From contig NZ_CP092827.1 in assembly GCF_022533585.1 (NCBI RefSeq), positions 2,148,001-2,212,000 of the forward strand: a stretch of DNA of 64,000 bases, in the 5' to 3' direction. The notes under the pieces were generated by a model. The model did not search any database and had not been told where the DNA came from. It saw nothing but the letters and a program-made list of their open reading frames with translations. Shown here piece after piece: positions 36,408 to 45,275 of this stretch. A program made the position numbers and the translations under genes. Source of the DNA: Pseudomonas sp. LS.1a. GTDB lineage: Bacteria; Pseudomonadota; Gammaproteobacteria; Pseudomonadales; Pseudomonadaceae. How positions within the stretch are numbered: position 1 is the stretch's first letter; each line of letters opens with the position of its first letter.

Positions 36408-37121
36408 ATGAGCAAACCCGGTCAAATGGTGCTTGTCGCGTTGCGCAAGATGATCGCCTCGGGCGAGCTGGCGGCCGGCGAGCGCTTGATGGAAGTCCCC
36501 ACCGCAGAATTGTTCGGTGTCTCACGCATGCCGGTGCGCATTGCGTTCCGTACCCTCGAGCAGGAAGGCTTGCTGGTACGCTTTGGTGGCCGAGGGTTCC
36601 AGGTGCGTTCTGTCAGCGCCGATGAGATCGCCGGAGCTGTCGAGGTGCGAGGCGTGCTGGAAGGATTGGCTGCGCGCCAGGCCGCCGAACGTGGCTTGTC
36701 CGCGCAAGCTTGCGCGGCCTTGCAACAATGCCTGGTTGATGGCGACCAGCTGTTCGACAAGGGCTTCGTGACCGAAGCAGACCTGCAGGCCTACCACGAT
36801 CTCAACATGCGCTTTCACCAGGTGATCACCGAGGCCAGCCACAACCCGGCCATTGCCGTAGCACTGGCGCGTAACGATCACCTGCCGTTCGCTTCGGTCA
36901 CCGCGCTGGCTGTGGACCGCCATAACCTGGCCCGCGAATACCGGCGCTTCAACTTCGCCCACATGCAGCACCATGCGGTGTTCGATGCCTTGATCAACCG
37001 CCAGGGTGCCCGCGCCGAAGCGATCATGCGCGAGCATGCCAATGCCACCCTTCGTTACGCCGAGACCTTCGGCGGCGCTGCTCCAGACCCAGGCATGAAG
37101 GTCATCCTGCCGACTTCGTGA
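36408..37121 (+). CDS. vanR: Vanillate regulator VanR (GntR family, FCD domain)
   Basis: This regulator of about 237 residues has an N-terminal winged helix (MVLVALRKMIASGELAAGER, VPTAELFGVSRMPVRIAFRT) and an FCD ligand domain (AVEVRGVLEGLAARQAAERG, HDLNMRFHQVITEASHNPAI). It probably represses vanAB and the uptake genes until vanillate binds. The ATG at 36408 is preferred because GGAAG lies nine bases upstream; an in-frame ATG at 36387 would add seven residues. It is convergent with vanB. The operator is probably the ATGGATCCAT palindrome found before vanA and the transporter; no copy lies before vanR itself. Confidence 0.88.
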   Translation: MSKPGQMVLVALRKMIASGELAAGERLMEVPTAELFGVSRMPVRIAFRTLEQEGLLVRFGGRGFQVRSVSADEIAGAVEVRGVLEGLAARQAAERGLSAQACAALQQCLVDGDQLFDKGFVTEADLQAYHDLNMRFHQVITEASHNPAIAVALARNDHLPFASVTALAVDRHNLAREYRRFNFAHMQHHAVFDALINRQGARAEAIMREHANATLRYAETFGGAAPDPGMKVILPTS

Positions 37122-37127
37122 GCCGGC

Positions 37128-38078
37128 TCAGATATCCAGCACCAGCAACGGCGTTTTCGACCGCGAGCAACAAGGCGTGAACTGATCGTTCAGGGCTTGC
37201 TCCTCCTCGGTGAGGAACATGTCGCGATGGTCGGGCGTACCCTGTAGCACACGGGTCAGGCAGGTACCGCAAATACCTTGCTCGCACGACATCGCGATCT
37301 CGATGCCGTTCTGTTCAAGCACCTGCACCACGGTCTGGTCGGCCGGCACCTCGAACACTTGCCCGGTACTGTTGACCTGCACCGAGAAACTACCGTCGTT
37401 ACTGGCATCCACTGGCGCAGCTGCAAAGTACTCGCGGTGCAGGTTGGCTTCCTGCCAGCCCAGCTCCTTGGCATTCTTGAGCACATGCTGCATGAAGCCA
37501 CCTGGCCCGCACACATACAGGTGCATATCGCCTTGTGGGTTACCCAGCACTCGAGCAATGTCCAAAGCGGTTTCCGGCTGCTCGTCAAAATGCATGACCA
37601 GCCTATCGGCAAACGGCGCATTGCGAATACGCTCGACAAACGCCGCACGCTCGCTGGAGCGGGCGCAGTAGTGCAGTTCGAAATCATGGCCATTGTGGGA
37701 CAACTGCTCGGCCATGCACAGGATCGGGGTAATGCCGATGCCTCCGGCAAACAGCAAACTGCGCCGTGCATCCTCGGCCAGCGGGAACAGGTTGCGCGGC
37801 GCGCTGATACGCAGCCGGGCACCGGCCTGCACCTGCTCGTGCAGGCTGCGTGACCCGCCCCGCGAGGCCGGGTCATTGAGCACGCCGATCAGGTAGCGGT
37901 GGCGCTCTTCGGGGTGATTGCACAGCGAATACTGGCGCACCAGCCCATCGGGCAGGTGCACATCGATGTGCGCGCCAGCGCTGAACGCCGGCAGCAGGCT
38001 GCCATCTGCCGCCGCCAGCTCGAAACTGCAGATACCCTGCGCTTCATCGTTACGGGATACCACTACGGCATCGATCAT
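37128..38078 (-). CDS. vanB: Vanillate O-demethylase reductase subunit VanB
   Basis: This 316-residue reductase passes electrons from NADH to the Rieske oxygenase VanA. The order is FMN-binding domain (LVRQYSLCNHPEERHRYLIG), NAD domain (SLLFAGGIGITPILCMAEQL; YVCGPGGFMQHVLK) and a C-terminal plant-type 2Fe-2S domain with CEQGICGTCLTRVLQG and a later cysteine in TPCC. This is the usual order for class IA phthalate-type reductases. GAGGA precedes the ATG. It lies 12 bases downstream of vanA. Confidence 0.96.
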   Translation of the reverse strand: MIDAVVVSRNDEAQGICSFELAAADGSLLPAFSAGAHIDVHLPDGLVRQYSLCNHPEERHRYLIGVLNDPASRGGSRSLHEQVQAGARLRISAPRNLFPLAEDARRSLLFAGGIGITPILCMAEQLSHNGHDFELHYCARSSERAAFVERIRNAPFADRLVMHFDEQPETALDIARVLGNPQGDMHLYVCGPGGFMQHVLKNAKELGWQEANLHREYFAAAPVDASNDGSFSVQVNSTGQVFEVPADQTVVQVLEQNGIEIAMSCEQGICGTCLTRVLQGTPDHRDMFLTEEEQALNDQFTPCCSRSKTPLLVLDI

Positions 38079-38090
38079 GTTGGCAGTTCC

Positions 38091-39158
38091 TCAGGCAGGG
38101 GTGGCGCTGGTAGCGATCAGTTGCGGCTGGGGTGCACGTTCTTTGGCGATGAGCCGCTCCAGCACCTTGCGCGACTGCACGCCGCCGGCATCAATGTTCA
38201 GCTTCAGAAGGTTGCGCTCGGGGTTGGCCAGCAGGTTCTGTTGCTGGCGTTCGAGCATCTCCAGGTCTTCGCTGAAAATCTTGCCCTGGCCCTCGCGAAT
38301 GTTGTCTGTTAGGGTCTGGTCGTGTGCCGCGAAATTGCGCGCCATGCCCCAGAAGTACCAGATCGAGGTATCGCTTTCCGGGGTGATGAAGTCGACCACG
38401 ATGCTCGACGCCTTGTGCTGCGCCTCGGCGTGGTAGCCACCTTTGCCAGCATGCGCCACGCCGACTTCGATCAGCACATGGCTGGGCGGGGTGAAACGGC
38501 AAATCTGCCAGCGGTCCACTGGCACATCGTCGGCCAGGCCGTTGCCGCGCAGGGCCATGCGCCAGAAGGGCGGGGCCATGATGTTTTCCATGTGTCGGGC
38601 GGTGACTACTTCGTCGCCGGTGACGGTGGTGACCGGTGGCGCCTCGTCGATTTCTTTCTGGCCGATGCTGGAGGCGTGCACGTAGGTTTCGTGGGTCAGG
38701 TCCATCAGGTTGTCGATCATCAGGCGGTAGTCGCAGCCGATGTGGAAAAGCCCACCTCCATAGGCCCACTCATCACTCACCGCCCACTCCAGGTGCGGGA
38801 TCAGCGCCGGGTCGGCTTGCGCCTGATCGCCCGGCCAGACCCAGATGAAGCCATAGCGCTCGACTGCAGCAAAGGTCTTGTTGCAGGGGAAGCCCCGTAC
38901 CCGCTGGCCCGGCATCGACACGGTCTTGCCGTCGCAACCCATGACCAGGCCGTGGTAGCCACATACCAGATTGCCGTCCTCGACATAGCCCAGCGACAAC
39001 GGCGCGCCGCGGTGCGGACAGAAGTCCTCGACGGCCGCTACGCGGTTCTCGCGGGCACGGTAGAACACGATCTTCTCCCCGCAGATCTGTCGGCCCAGGG
39101 GCTTGGTGGCGATTTCGTCGGGTGTGCAGGCAACGTACCAAGTGTTCTTGGGGTACAT
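38091..39158 (-). CDS. vanA: Vanillate O-demethylase oxygenase subunit VanA
   Basis: This 355-residue Rieske non-haem iron oxygenase demethylates vanillate to protocatechuate and formaldehyde. The Rieske 2Fe-2S ligands are C47, H49, C66 and H69 (FCPHRGAPLSLGYVE; LVCGYHGLV). The mononuclear iron region is DNLMDLTHETYVHASS. The ATG at 39158, with GGAG upstream, gives the conserved start MYPKNTWYVACTPDEI; the frame extends upstream through an operator and is not used. It is the first gene of vanAB. Confidence 0.97.
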   Translation of the reverse strand: MYPKNTWYVACTPDEIATKPLGRQICGEKIVFYRARENRVAAVEDFCPHRGAPLSLGYVEDGNLVCGYHGLVMGCDGKTVSMPGQRVRGFPCNKTFAAVERYGFIWVWPGDQAQADPALIPHLEWAVSDEWAYGGGLFHIGCDYRLMIDNLMDLTHETYVHASSIGQKEIDEAPPVTTVTGDEVVTARHMENIMAPPFWRMALRGNGLADDVPVDRWQICRFTPPSHVLIEVGVAHAGKGGYHAEAQHKASSIVVDFITPESDTSIWYFWGMARNFAAHDQTLTDNIREGQGKIFSEDLEMLERQQQNLLANPERNLLKLNIDAGGVQSRKVLERLIAKERAPQPQLIATSATPA

Positions 39159-39188
39159 GGGTAGGCTCTCCGGGGTTTTGTTTTTATT

Positions 39189-39202
39189 TAATGGATCCAT
39201 TA
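39189..39202. promoter_or_regulatory. Putative VanR operator before vanA, proximal copy
   Basis: TAATGGATCCATTA is a perfect 14-bp palindrome 31 bases before the vanA ATG, suited to repression by blocking the promoter. Confidence 0.78.
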
Positions 39203-39275
39203 GAGCCGTACGAGTACGCATGGTCAATATAAAGAGCCCGTTATTTAAGGGTTTTGTGCGGTTATCGGATTATTA

Positions 39276-39285
39276 GTGGATCCAT
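39276..39285. promoter_or_regulatory. Putative VanR operator before vanA, distal copy
   Basis: GTGGATCCAT differs by one base from the ATGGATCCAT core. It lies 87 bases from the proximal copy (about eight helical turns) and about 85 bases before the divergent ABC gene. Confidence 0.6.
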
Positions 39286-39368
39286 TTGTGGTGAATATAG
39301 GTACTTTCATGCTCCAGCAGCGCTTGACCTGCTATTACTAAACAGACCTCACCCACCAAGGCCTCTCG

Positions 39369-40037
39369 ATGCTGGTCATCGAAAACCTCTACAAATCATT
39401 CCCTACGCCCCAAGGCCCAATCCCGGTTTTGCAGGGCGTCGACCTGCGCCTGGCCCGCGGCAGCAGCCTGGCGCTGATGGGGGAGTCGGGCAGCGGCAAG
39501 AGCACCTTGCTGCACCTGGTGGCCGGCCTGGACCGTGCCGACAGTGGCCGCATCCTGATCGACGACGCACCGCTCGACAGCCGTTCCGAGGCGTCGCTGG
39601 CGCTGTGGCGGCGGGAGGGCATTGGCCTGGTGTTCCAGCAGTACAACCTGATCAGCAGCCTGGACGTGGGGGCAAACCTTGCGTTCCAGGCCCGGCTGGC
39701 CGGTCGGCATGATCCCCTTTGGCTGGCCTACCTGGCGCAGTGCCTGGGTTTGGCGGATTTGCTGGCGCGTTACCCGGAGCAACTGTCTGGCGGCCAGCAA
39801 CAGCGGGTCGCCATCGGCCGCGCCCTGGCCGGGCGCCCGGCCTGGTTGCTGGCCGACGAACCCACCGGCAGCCTCGACGAAGCCAGCAGCGATGAAGTGC
39901 TGAGCCTGCTGTTGCAACTGGTCGCCGAGGCGGGCAGTGGGGTGCTGATGGTGACCCACAGCCCGCGGCTGGCGGCGCGCTTGCAGCAGCGTTGTTACCT
40001 GCAAGCCGGCCGTGTGCGGCCTGAGCAGGGCGGATGA
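39369..40037 (+). CDS. ABC transporter ATP-binding protein (LolD/MacB type)
   Basis: This 222-residue ATPase has Walker A GESGSGKST (residues 38-46), a Q-loop in GLVFQQYNLISSLD, the signature LSGGQQQR and Walker B LLADEPTGSLDEASSDE. It belongs to the LolD/FtsE/MacB subfamily, which pairs with FtsX-type permeases for lipoprotein release or export without a translocated lumen substrate. Its stop overlaps the permease start (ATGA). Together with the permease and lipoprotein it forms a three-gene operon. Confidence 0.93.
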   Translation: MLVIENLYKSFPTPQGPIPVLQGVDLRLARGSSLALMGESGSGKSTLLHLVAGLDRADSGRILIDDAPLDSRSEASLALWRREGIGLVFQQYNLISSLDVGANLAFQARLAGRHDPLWLAYLAQCLGLADLLARYPEQLSGGQQQRVAIGRALAGRPAWLLADEPTGSLDEASSDEVLSLLLQLVAEAGSGVLMVTHSPRLAARLQQRCYLQAGRVRPEQGG

Positions 40038-42496
40038 GGCTTCTATTGCTAGCCCTGCTGGCGCTGCTCAGCCACTGGCGGCGCCATCGCGTGCAGTTTG
40101 TCAGCATCTTCACCGGCCTGTGGCTGGCCACGGCGCTGTGGACTGGCGTGCAGGCGCTGAACAGCCAGGCACGCAGCGACTATGCCCGGGCCAGCGCGGT
40201 GCTGGCCGGGCCGCTGCAGGCGCAACTGGTGCCACGCCGTGGCGAGCGCTTCGACCAGGCGCTGTATGTGCAGTTGCGCAGGCTGGGCTGGGCGGTAACG
40301 CCGGTACTGGAAGGGCGCTTGCGCTTGCCCGGGGAGCCGGGGCGCAGCGTGCGGTTGGTCGGCATCGAGCCGTTGAGCCTGCCGCCGGCCAGCAGCATCG
40401 CGGGTGTGCAGCCTCGAACGTTCGATCTGCAAGCCTTCATCGGCATGCCCGGGCAAGCCTGGGTTGGGCCAGACACCTTGCGTCAGCTGAATGCAGGCCC
40501 CGGGGCGTCAGTCCGTGGCAGTGAAGGGCAACTGCTGCCGCCGTTGGTTCTGCAACCAGCGCTGGCGCCGGGGGTGATCGTGGTCGATATCGGCCATGCC
40601 CAGGCGTTGCTGCACGCGCCCGGGCAGTTGTCGCGCTTGCTGGTGGCCGCCACGCCGGGACCGTTACCGGCGGATATCGCGCCTTACCTTGAGCTGCAAC
40701 CCCAGCAGGATGATGGCGGTTTGCAGCGGCTGACCGACAGTTTCCACCTCAACCTGAGCGCCCTCGGCCTGCTGGCGTTCGTCGTCGGCCTGTTCATTGC
40801 CCATGCCGCAATCGGTTTGGCACTGGAACAGCGGCGCGGCCTGATCCGCAACCTGCGCGCCTGTGGCATCGGCCTGCAAACTCTGCTGTGCGCCTTGGTG
40901 CTGGAACTGGGGCTGTTAGCGGTGCTGGGCGGTCTGGCCGGCGTGGCCAGTGGTTACGGGCTGGCTGCGTGGTTGTTGCCCGATGTGGCCGCCAGCTTGC
41001 GTGGCCTGTATGGCGCGCAAGTCGCCGGGACGCTGAGCCTGCCCGCAGGGTGGTGGCTGATGGGCGTGCTGGTGAGCGTACTGGGGGCACTGCTGGCGGG
41101 CTTGGGCAGCGTAATGCGTGCGGCTCGGTTACCGTTGCTGGCGCTGGCGCAACCTCAGGCGTGGCGGTTGGCGCAGGGGCCGTGGTTGCGGCGTCAGGCC
41201 CTGGTGGCCGGCCTGTTGCTGTTGCTGGCACTGGGCTGTGGTGTGCTGGGCGACAGCTTGCCCAGCGCGTTCGGCCTGCTGGCAGCCTTGCTGTTGGCGG
41301 CGGCGCTGCTGCTGCCGGCCTTGCTCGACCGGGTGCTGGCCTGGTTGGCGCGCCGTTGCCGGCGGCCTTTGTCGCAATGGTTCGTCGCCGACAGCCGCCA
41401 GCAACTGCCGGCCCTGAGCCTGGCGTTGATGGCACTGTTGCTGGCGCTGGCCGCCAGTATTGGCGTGGGCAGCATGACCGAGGGCTTTCGCAAGACCTTT
41501 GTCGGCTGGCTTGACCTGCGCCTGTCCGCCGACCTGTATGTCAGCCCAAGGGACACCGCCCAGGGCTTGCAGATAGCCGAGTGGCTCGGGCAGCAGCCTC
41601 CAGTTGGTGTGGTGTTGCCCGGCTGGCGTGTGGAAACGCAGCTGCAGGGTTGGCCGGTGCAGGTTCAGGGCATCGTCGATGATCCCGTCTATCGCACACG
41701 CTGGCCGCTGCTGGCGCAGCAAGAGCAGGCCTGGCAGCAACTGGCCAGTGGGCAGGCGGTGATGCTCAGTGAACAGCTGGCCAGGCGACTGAAGCTGCAA
41801 CTGGGCGATCACCTGAGGCAACCCGCAGACACTTCGCCAGCCCTGAGGGTTGTGGGGATCTACGCCGATTACGGCAACCCCAAAGGGCACATGCTGGTCA
41901 ATGCCGACTGGCTGCGCGGGCACTGGCCACAGGCAACCCTGACCGGGTTGAGTGTCAATCTGGCGGTCGAGCAGGTGTCGGCGCTCAAGGCCGCCTTGCA
42001 ACAGCGCTTTGCCCTGGATGATAGCCGCGTGGTCGAGCAGGCACGTCTCAAGCGCTGGTCGACCGACGTGTTCAACCGCACCTTCGCCGCCACCGCCGCG
42101 CTCAACAGCCTTACCCTTGGCGTGGCTGGTGTAGCACTGTTCATCAACCTGCTGACCCTGGGCCAGACCCGCCTGGGCCAGTTGGCACCGCTGTGGGCAC
42201 TGGGCGTGCGGCGCACGCATCTGGTGTGGCTAAGCCTTGGGCAGACATTGCTGCTGAGCAGCCTTACCGTGCTGCTGGCGATCCCGCTGGGCATCCTGCT
42301 GGCCTGGTGCCTGGTCGCGGTGGTGAACGTGCAGGCATTCGGCTGGCGTTTGCCGCTCTACGTGTTCCCTGCGCAACTGCTGCACCTGGCCGTGCTGGGC
42401 ATGCTTACCAGCCTGTTGGCCAGCGCCTGGCCACTGTGGCAGCTGGCGCGTCGCCAGCCGCGTGAACTGTTGAGGCCGTTTGCCGATGAAACGTAA
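40034..42496 (+). CDS. FtsX-type ABC permease
   Basis: This 820-residue permease has two FtsX-like repeats. An N-terminal helix at about 15-37 is followed by a periplasmic domain, a first cluster of helices from about 238 to 410, a second periplasmic domain at about 490-680, and a final helix cluster at about 690-810 (SLTLGVAGVALFINLLTLGQ; LLSSLTVLLAIPLGILLAWC). Size and layout fit LolCE/MacB-like fused permeases of the AttFG kind. It is coupled on both sides: four-base overlap with the ATPase gene and 11-base overlap with the lipoprotein gene. Confidence 0.9.
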   Translation: MRLLLLALLALLSHWRRHRVQFVSIFTGLWLATALWTGVQALNSQARSDYARASAVLAGPLQAQLVPRRGERFDQALYVQLRRLGWAVTPVLEGRLRLPGEPGRSVRLVGIEPLSLPPASSIAGVQPRTFDLQAFIGMPGQAWVGPDTLRQLNAGPGASVRGSEGQLLPPLVLQPALAPGVIVVDIGHAQALLHAPGQLSRLLVAATPGPLPADIAPYLELQPQQDDGGLQRLTDSFHLNLSALGLLAFVVGLFIAHAAIGLALEQRRGLIRNLRACGIGLQTLLCALVLELGLLAVLGGLAGVASGYGLAAWLLPDVAASLRGLYGAQVAGTLSLPAGWWLMGVLVSVLGALLAGLGSVMRAARLPLLALAQPQAWRLAQGPWLRRQALVAGLLLLLALGCGVLGDSLPSAFGLLAALLLAAALLLPALLDRVLAWLARRCRRPLSQWFVADSRQQLPALSLALMALLLALAASIGVGSMTEGFRKTFVGWLDLRLSADLYVSPRDTAQGLQIAEWLGQQPPVGVVLPGWRVETQLQGWPVQVQGIVDDPVYRTRWPLLAQQEQAWQQLASGQAVMLSEQLARRLKLQLGDHLRQPADTSPALRVVGIYADYGNPKGHMLVNADWLRGHWPQATLTGLSVNLAVEQVSALKAALQQRFALDDSRVVEQARLKRWSTDVFNRTFAATAALNSLTLGVAGVALFINLLTLGQTRLGQLAPLWALGVRRTHLVWLSLGQTLLLSSLTVLLAIPLGILLAWCLVAVVNVQAFGWRLPLYVFPAQLLHLAVLGMLTSLLASAWPLWQLARRQPRELLRPFADET

Positions 42497-43541
42497 CGCC
42501 TGGCTGTTGCTGTGTGGGTTGCTGGGCGGCTGTGATCAGCCGGCCGAACAAAGCTATGCCGGGCTCGGGCAGCAGGCGGGCGAATTCAGCCAGGTAAGCC
42601 GCGGCCATCGCCTGGAATTTCCGCGTGACCACGGTGCCCATGATGGCTTTCGCATCGAGTGGTGGTATGTCACCGCCAACCTCCAGGACGCCCAAGGGCG
42701 GGACTGGGGCGCGCAGTGGACGCTGTTTCGCTCGGCCCTGCGCCCCGGCCCCGAGACTGCCGGCTGGAACAGCCCGAACCTGTGGATGGGGCACGCGGCG
42801 CTGACCGGGCCGGGTGCTCATCAGTCTGCCGAAACCCTGGCGCGTGGGGGGATCGGCCAGGCGGGCGTGCAGGCCCGGCCGTTCCGGGCGTGGATCAATG
42901 ACTGGTCGTTGCAGGGCAGCAGTGGCATCGAGGATCTGCAAATGGTTGCCGGTGGTGAAGGCTTTCGCTATGACCTGCAACTGCACAGTGATCGGCCCTT
43001 GGTGCTGCACGGGGATCAGGGTTACAGCGAGAAGTCCGGCAAGGGGCAGGCTTCGTACTATTACAGTCAACCGTTTTATCGGGTGAGCGGGGAAGTGCAG
43101 CGTGACGGCCAGTGCATCGCTGTCACCGGCCAGGCCTGGCTGGACCGGGAATGGAGCAGCCAGCCGCTGGCTGCCGGGCAGACGGGGTGGGACTGGTTTT
43201 CGCTGCACCTGGGCAGTGGTGCCAGGCTGATGCTGTTCCAGGTGCGCGAGGTGCAAGGGGAGGCCTATCGCGCCGGGACCTGGGTTGGCCCGCAGGGTGA
43301 GGTGGTGGCGCTGCAGGGGGCGCAGATCCAGTTGCAGGCGCTGGCCTGGGCCCGGCAGAAGAACGGCAAGCAAGTGCCGACGCGATGGCGGGTGCAGGTA
43401 CCGGGGCATGGGGTGGATGTGCAGGTCGACGCGGTGGAGCCGCAGGCCTGGATGGAGACGCGGTTCCCGTATTGGGAGGGGCCGGTGCGCTTGAGCGGGA
43501 GTGCGGGTGGGCGTGGGTATCTGGAGATGACCGGCTATTAG
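42486..43541 (+). CDS. AttH/CrtC-like lipoprotein of the ABC system
   Basis: This 351-residue protein starts with a lipoprotein signal whose lipobox is LLGGC, cysteine at position 16 (counting from the ATG at 42486). The mature part belongs to the AttH/CrtC (hydroxyneurosporene synthase-like) lipocalin fold: FRIEWWYVTANLQDAQGRDW, SYYYSQPFYRVSGEV and AWLDREWSSQPLAAGQTGWD are the typical blocks, the latter two being strong family markers. In attEFGH-type clusters such proteins accompany an ABC ATPase and FtsX permeases. A role in handling a hydrophobic molecule at the envelope is plausible but unproven. Confidence 0.88.
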   Translation: MKRNAWLLLCGLLGGCDQPAEQSYAGLGQQAGEFSQVSRGHRLEFPRDHGAHDGFRIEWWYVTANLQDAQGRDWGAQWTLFRSALRPGPETAGWNSPNLWMGHAALTGPGAHQSAETLARGGIGQAGVQARPFRAWINDWSLQGSSGIEDLQMVAGGEGFRYDLQLHSDRPLVLHGDQGYSEKSGKGQASYYYSQPFYRVSGEVQRDGQCIAVTGQAWLDREWSSQPLAAGQTGWDWFSLHLGSGARLMLFQVREVQGEAYRAGTWVGPQGEVVALQGAQIQLQALAWARQKNGKQVPTRWRVQVPGHGVDVQVDAVEPQAWMETRFPYWEGPVRLSGSAGGRGYLEMTGY

Positions 43542-43570
43542 CACCTCATAGCCCATCCATGACGCGGTCC

Positions 43571-43688
43571 CTGTGGGAGCGGCCTTGTGTCGCGAAAGGG
43601 CCGCAAAGCGGCCCCGGCAATTTTGCGGTGATGCGAAGATCCTGGGGGCGCTTCGCACCCCTTTCGCGACACAAGGCCGCTCCCACAG
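43571..43688. repeat. REP inverted pair, second sequence class
   Basis: Facing copies of GTGGGAGCGGCCTTGTGTCG and its reverse complement, each followed inward by a GC-rich mini-hairpin (GGGCCGCAAAGCGGCCCC; GGGGGCGCTTCGCACCCC). It separates convergent genes. Confidence 0.92.
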
Positions 43689-43706
43689 GAGACAGCGTCA
43701 ACCCAG

Positions 43707-44453
43707 TCAGTCCTTGATCAATCCCCGCAGCACCGCCCGCGCTTCTTCAGTGCGCAGGCACTCGATGAACAACCGGCTTTCCCGCGCCACTGTCGCCTCC
43801 AGTTCGGCCCGTTGGCTGTCCTTGAGCAGCCGCTTGCTGATGCGCAGTGCCGCCTGTGGGTAGCCTTGCAGTTGCCGCGCCAGTCGCCTTGCAGCGGCAA
43901 GGCACTGTTCACCGTCTTCATGCAGTTCATTCGCCAGCCCCCACGCCACCATCCGTTCGCCGTCGAGCAACTCGTTTGCCAGCAGCAGGCGAGCCGCTCG
44001 GGCATGGCCTAGCAGGCGTGGCAGCAGCAGGCTGGAGCCAAACTCCGGGCACACCCCCAACGGCGCGAAGGGGACGCGCAGCTTGGTCGTACGGCTGACC
44101 AGTACCTGGTCGCAATGCAACAGCAAGGTGGCACCAATACCTATCGCCGCGCCACTGACCGCGGCAATCAGCGGCTTCTCCAGGCCCATCACCACCCGCA
44201 TCAGGCGAAACACCGGGCTGTCCAGGTCGGCGGGCGGGTTGTCGAGGAAGTCGCGCAAGTCATTGCCGGCAGTAAAGCAGTGCGGCCCTCCGGTGATGAT
44301 GATGGCTTCGACATCAGGGTCTTCACCTGCCGCCAGTAGCAGGTCGCCCAGCTGTTGGTACATGGCAGTGTTCAAGGCGTTGAGCTTGTCGGGGCGGTTG
44401 AAGGCCAGGGTCAGCAGGCCCTGGTCCAGGTCACGTGTGATCAGGTCGTTCAT
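43707..44453 (-). CDS. Crotonase-fold protein, probably an enoyl-CoA isomerase rather than a hydratase
   Basis: This 248-residue protein has the crotonase fold: LAFNRPDKLNALNTAMYQ, the oxyanion segment FTAGNDLRDF and KPLIAAVSGAAIGIGATLLL. The two glutamates used by hydratases are replaced (A108 in the GGCE position, F129 in the QPE position), while VPFAPLGVCPEFGSS carries E137 at the place used by Delta3-Delta2-enoyl-CoA isomerases. It would therefore shift double bonds rather than add water; this is inferred from motif comparison. GGC-rich DNA and a possible start codon upstream are not needed; the ATG at 44453 is preferred. It is divergent from a TetR gene. Confidence 0.85.
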   Translation of the reverse strand: MNDLITRDLDQGLLTLAFNRPDKLNALNTAMYQQLGDLLLAAGEDPDVEAIIITGGPHCFTAGNDLRDFLDNPPADLDSPVFRLMRVVMGLEKPLIAAVSGAAIGIGATLLLHCDQVLVSRTTKLRVPFAPLGVCPEFGSSLLLPRLLGHARAARLLLANELLDGERMVAWGLANELHEDGEQCLAAARRLARQLQGYPQAALRISKRLLKDSQRAELEATVARESRLFIECLRTEEARAVLRGLIKD

Positions 44454-44555
44454 GGCAGCCGCTTTTGTTGTTGTGGGCATCGGTGCCAAGGGTTTATCAC
44501 GCAGTCCGGCTTGTTGTACAGTCGTTCAGTCCAGCCCCTAGCCCGAGAGCCGTCG

Positions 44556-45200
44556 ATGAACCAGGAAGCCCGCTACCACCGCATGCTGCCGGAATTGCGC
44601 AAAGCCAACCTGGTCGAGGCGACCCTGGTATGCCTCAAGCGCCATGGCTTCCAGGGCGCGTCGATCCGCAAGATTTCGGCCGAGGCCGGGGTTTCGGTCG
44701 GGTTGATCAGCCATCACTACGCCGGCAAGGATGAACTGGTGGCCGAAGCCTACATGGCGGTCACCGGCCGGGTGATGGGCCTGCTGCGCGAGGCCATGGC
44801 CCAGGCCGCGCCCAATGCCCGCGAGCGGTTGTCGGCGTTTTTCCGCGCCTCGTTCTGCGCCGAGTTGCTCGACCCGCAATTGCTCGACGCCTGGCTGGCG
44901 TTCTGGGGCGCGGTGAAGACCGCCGATGCGATCAACCAGGTGCATGACCATTCCTATGGCGAATACCGCAATGAACTGAGCGGGCTGCTGGCCACGCTGG
45001 CCGGGGAGGAGGGCTGGCAGGGCTTCGATGCCGACCTCGCGGCCATCAGCCTGAGTGCCTTGCTCGACGGCCTGTGGCTGGAGTCGGGGCTCAACCCCGG
45101 TACCTTCACCCCCGAACAGGGCGTGCTGATCTGCGAGGCCTGGGTCGATGGCCTGCAGGCCGGTGGCCGGCGCCGCTTCAGCCCGCCGGAGGGCTGTTGA
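44556..45200 (+). CDS. TetR-family regulator, BetI-like
   Basis: This 214-residue repressor has a helix-turn-helix at about residues 32-58 (GFQGASIRKISAEAGVSVGL, then ISHHYAGKDEL), close in pattern to BetI. The C-terminal domain (FWGAVKTADAINQVHDH, SALLDGLWLESGLNPGTFT) also follows the BetI layout. It is divergent from the crotonase gene with about 100 bases between, so that gene is the likely target. No choline or betaine gene is nearby, so it is not BetI itself. Confidence 0.88.
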   Translation: MNQEARYHRMLPELRKANLVEATLVCLKRHGFQGASIRKISAEAGVSVGLISHHYAGKDELVAEAYMAVTGRVMGLLREAMAQAAPNARERLSAFFRASFCAELLDPQLLDAWLAFWGAVKTADAINQVHDHSYGEYRNELSGLLATLAGEEGWQGFDADLAAISLSALLDGLWLESGLNPGTFTPEQGVLICEAWVDGLQAGGRRRFSPPEGC

Positions 45201-45275
45201 TCGCCTGTTCAGTAACGAGTACGCTGCTGTCGCGAGTGTGTAGAACAACACCAATAATAAAAGAGACGACACGCA

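Noticed and set aside
44556..45200. True BetI choline-sensing repressor
   Set aside because: The helix-turn-helix resembles BetI but there are no betaine or choline genes nearby; the divergent neighbour is a crotonase-fold enzyme.
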